From Ferrimonas kyonanensis DSM 18153 (GTDB taxonomy: Bacteria > Pseudomonadota > Gammaproteobacteria > Enterobacterales > Shewanellaceae), in assembly GCF_000425405.1 (NCBI RefSeq), contig NZ_AUDJ01000015.1, positions 1-64,000 of the forward strand: 64,000 nucleotides of DNA, read 5' to 3'. The notes beneath the pieces are model-generated. The model did not search any database and was not told the DNA's origin. It was given only the letters and a program-made list of their open reading frames with translations. How positions within the stretch are numbered: position 1 is the first letter of the stretch; each line of letters starts with the position of its first letter. The translations under genes were made by a program, and so were the position numbers. Positions 62,283 through 64,000 of this stretch are shown here, in pieces.

Positions 62283-63185
62283 ATGGAAAACAGTAAGATA
62301 AAAGCGTTGATAGAGACGCTGACGCCCTCTGAAGGCCTGACCGAAACCGGCATTGACGGGGTACAGCTGTTCAGGATCTCCAACACCTTTACTCGCTCGC
62401 CGGCGGTTTATTCTCCTGGCATATGTTTGCTGGTCAGTGGCAGCAAGGTGGCCTACCTGGGAAGCGAGGCGCACTCCTATGATCAGAGTAACTATTTCTG
62501 CTGCACTATGGCGATGCCCATAGAGGCAGAGATCCCCTTTGCCAGCGAACAGGAACCGGTGCTGGGGGTTCTGATCTCTCTGGACTGTGGGGTGCTGACC
62601 GAGTTAGCCATAGAGTTCGAAGCGGCGAACCTGCCGACTCAGGTTGCAATGGCCAGCGAATTCGTGCCCGGGTTAGCGGTGGTGAAAAAGGATGCTCGAT
62701 TCGATGAGGCAGCCTATCGTCTTTTGCAGCTAGTCGGGGACAGATCTGCGACAGGACTATTGGGGCGGGGACGGCTGCGAGAGCTGTTCTATTTGGTGCT
62801 CACTGGAGGAGCAGGGCAGATGGTGCGTCAAGCCTATGGAGTGGGTAATCAGATTGCCAAGTCGATTCGTTATGTGCGTGAGCATTTGAGCAACACCATC
62901 ACCATTGATGATATGGCCAGTCAGGCCGGCATGAGCCGAGCCGTATTTCATCGTAAGTTTAAAGGGGCAACCACTCTTTCTCCATTGCAGTTTGTCAAAA
63001 GCCTTAGGCTCAATGATGCGGCCATGCGTGTTGCCTCTGGGGTGACCATTAGCGAAGCGGCAACGTTGAGCGGGTACAGCAGCTCTTCGCAGTTCAGTCG
63101 AGAGTTTAAGCGTCAATATGGCGCGTCGCCTCGGGAATGGATTCAAATCAGTGTCCAACAACTAGGGGATACCCAGTCTATCTAG
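62283..63185 (+). CDS. AraC-family transcriptional regulator (YqhC-like)
   Basis: 300 residues from ATG 62283; GTG 62277 also possible. The N-terminal cupin-like domain (LFRISNTFTRSPAVYSPGICLLVSGSKVAYLG) is the type found in YqhC. The C-terminal double HTH (about 195-295) has IDDMASQAGMSRAVFHRKFKGATTLSPLQFVKSLRL and ISEAATLSGYSSSSQFSREFKRQYGASPREW. YqhC activates aldehyde reductase genes; here it likely controls the divergent hydrolase-SDR pair. Confidence 0.88.
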   Translation: MENSKIKALIETLTPSEGLTETGIDGVQLFRISNTFTRSPAVYSPGICLLVSGSKVAYLGSEAHSYDQSNYFCCTMAMPIEAEIPFASEQEPVLGVLISLDCGVLTELAIEFEAANLPTQVAMASEFVPGLAVVKKDARFDEAAYRLLQLVGDRSATGLLGRGRLRELFYLVLTGGAGQMVRQAYGVGNQIAKSIRYVREHLSNTITIDDMASQAGMSRAVFHRKFKGATTLSPLQFVKSLRLNDAAMRVASGVTISEAATLSGYSSSSQFSREFKRQYGASPREWIQISVQQLGDTQSI

Positions 63186-63485
63186 AGCCCTAATTCATAA
63201 TAAGCTCCCCTTTGAAGGCCTATTGATAACAAGCAATCAGAGTTTATTTTGAACTTGAGCCGCTTTAGTGGACACCAAAATCGTTAGAATGGACTGCCCG
63301 CGGTTGATTAGACATCTCCAGGCTATTCGCTGTGATATTGAGTTGCAATCAAATTTGTAAGGGTTAAAAAGTCTGATTGCCACTAATTTTTAGGCATCCA
63401 ATAGGTAAGAGTGATCTGCCGAGAGTCTCATTGCGATCAGAATAGGATCTCTATATGAAGCCAGTTATCTATAGATAAACAGAGT
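63186..63485. other. Right-end noncoding stretch of the island
   Basis: 300 bp, AT-rich, no supported gene. Contains a perfect 14-base palindrome TTATCTATAGATAA (63465-63478) immediately beside the EEP gene end. Confidence 0.5.
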
Positions 63486-64000
63486 TCAACTGCAGGTTGG
63501 ACTGTAATCAAACTGCACGTACAGCGGGGTGTGATCTGAGCTGGTGTACTGGCTGAGTACGTCGGCACTGTCAGCCACTGGTGTCAATTGACAGCTGTAG
63601 AGGATGTGGTCGAGTTCATGGCCAAAAAACTGCTTAATGCCGCTGCTGTCGGCGAACTGCACCGAAGCCAGCCCTTGTCGTTGGGCCAGGGCGTCCAGCA
63701 GAGCCTTGCGGCCATCGGACCAGGTATTGAAATCACCGGCGAAGATTACCGGGCCTCGATGAGCATCGATGGCGCCCTCCAGGGTGTCCAGCTGTCGCCG
63801 GTAATCGGAGTTGGTGACGAAGTTGATGCCGTGAATGTTGATCATCAACAGTGACTGGCCGTCGGCCATGGTCACTTCCGATATTAACGAGGCCTTGGGG
63901 GTGTTGGTGACCGGCTCGGTCGGGGCCGACAGTTGCAGATAAGTAGACTGAATCGGACTGGCGGCCAGGCTCATGACGCCAGACTGATGGCCATCAAACT
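63486..64000 (-). CDS. Endonuclease/exonuclease/phosphatase family protein, partial
   Basis: C-terminal 170 residues; the frame is still open at the window's right edge (GVMSLAASP preceded by FDGHQS), so the start lies outside. EEP motifs: NIHGINF, IFAGDFNTWS (metal-binding D and N), HELDHILYS and the catalytic SSDHTPLYVQF. The last residues duplicate the remnant at 51118. Substrate unknown (DNA, phospholipid or inositol phosphate are all used by the superfamily). Confidence 0.88.
   Translation of the reverse strand, partial: FDGHQSGVMSLAASPIQSTYLQLSAPTEPVTNTPKASLISEVTMADGQSLLMINIHGINFVTNSDYRRQLDTLEGAIDAHRGPVIFAGDFNTWSDGRKALLDALAQRQGLASVQFADSSGIKQFFGHELDHILYSCQLTPVADSADVLSQYTSSDHTPLYVQFDYSPTCS
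63505..63549. repeat. Right direct repeat of the putative island (attR-like)
   Basis: 45 bp matching 51137-51181 with one mismatch (63525), inside the coding end of the EEP-family gene about 17-61 bases from its stop. Confidence 0.85.

Larger units (their letters stand above)
51137..63549. mobile_element. Putative genomic island with dms-type respiratory operon
   Basis: A 12,368 bp period between the two direct repeats. It contains the dmsEFABG-like operon and its divergent regulator, a DUF2255 protein, an SDR, a hydrolase and an AraC regulator. The repeats lie in the 3' end of an EEP-family gene, the geometry left by site-specific insertion into a gene end. No integrase or transposase is visible, so it may be a decayed or passively moved element. 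Confidence 0.6.

Overview
The window is a 64 kb piece of a gammaproteobacterial chromosome, most like Ferrimonas or Shewanella (Alteromonadales). The evidence is gene order shared with enterics and Shewanella (minCDE/ycgL, dsbB-nhaB/fadR/ycgB, rnt/motY, fadE near yafJ), a sodium-type flagellar protein (MotY), and an extracellular DMSO-reductase-type operon (decaheme cytochrome, MtrB-like porin, Tat lipoprotein reductase). I see no rRNA, tRNA, CRISPR array, insertion sequence or recognisable integrase.

Left part (1-24.5 kb): housekeeping genes. A VC2046/SO_2500-like protein behind a consensus sigma-28 promoter is followed by a DUF406 protein, ychJ, smrA, minCDE, ycgL, a lytic transglycosylase and ycgN. 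Then come a 730 bp spacer with a large inverted repeat, a chemoreceptor, dsbB-nhaB, fadR, and the stress operon yeaG-yeaH-ycgB. The stretch ends with a small protein resembling one phage-integrase repeat unit, sodB, grxD, an Na+/H+ antiporter-family carrier, a 2-Cys peroxiredoxin, a GAF-GGDEF cyclase, rnt, and motY behind a second sigma-28 promoter.

Middle part (24.6-51 kb): fadE carries a FadR operator inside its promoter, and its likely repressor fadR lies 13 kb away. Next are yafJ, a DUF3108 protein and an alkyltransferase-like protein, then a complete SOS mutagenesis cassette (LexA box, imuA, imuB, dnaE2). A cold-shock gene, a DUF6351 protein, a yqfA homologue with a FabR-type operator, a tyrosine/dual-specificity-type phosphatase, aqpZ, yedI, a VRR-NUC (FAN1-type) nuclease, an amidohydrolase, a PAS-GGDEF-EAL protein, a TSUP permease, a LysR regulator, gltS and cardiolipin synthase follow.

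Right part (51.1-63.5 kb): an apparent genomic island of about 12.4 kb bounded by 45 bp direct repeats that differ at one base. The repeats are copies of the 3' end of an endonuclease/exonuclease/phosphatase-family gene: a remnant beside cls and the intact end of the gene at the window's right edge. The island carries a dmsEFABG-type operon, a divergent and unusually AT-rich Crp-fold regulator of no named family, a DUF2255-type protein, a short-chain dehydrogenase, an alpha/beta hydrolase with a cysteine nucleophile elbow, and an AraC regulator. This looks like acquisition of an anaerobic respiratory module by insertion into the end of a gene that was restored on one side. It is the most notable observation in the window.
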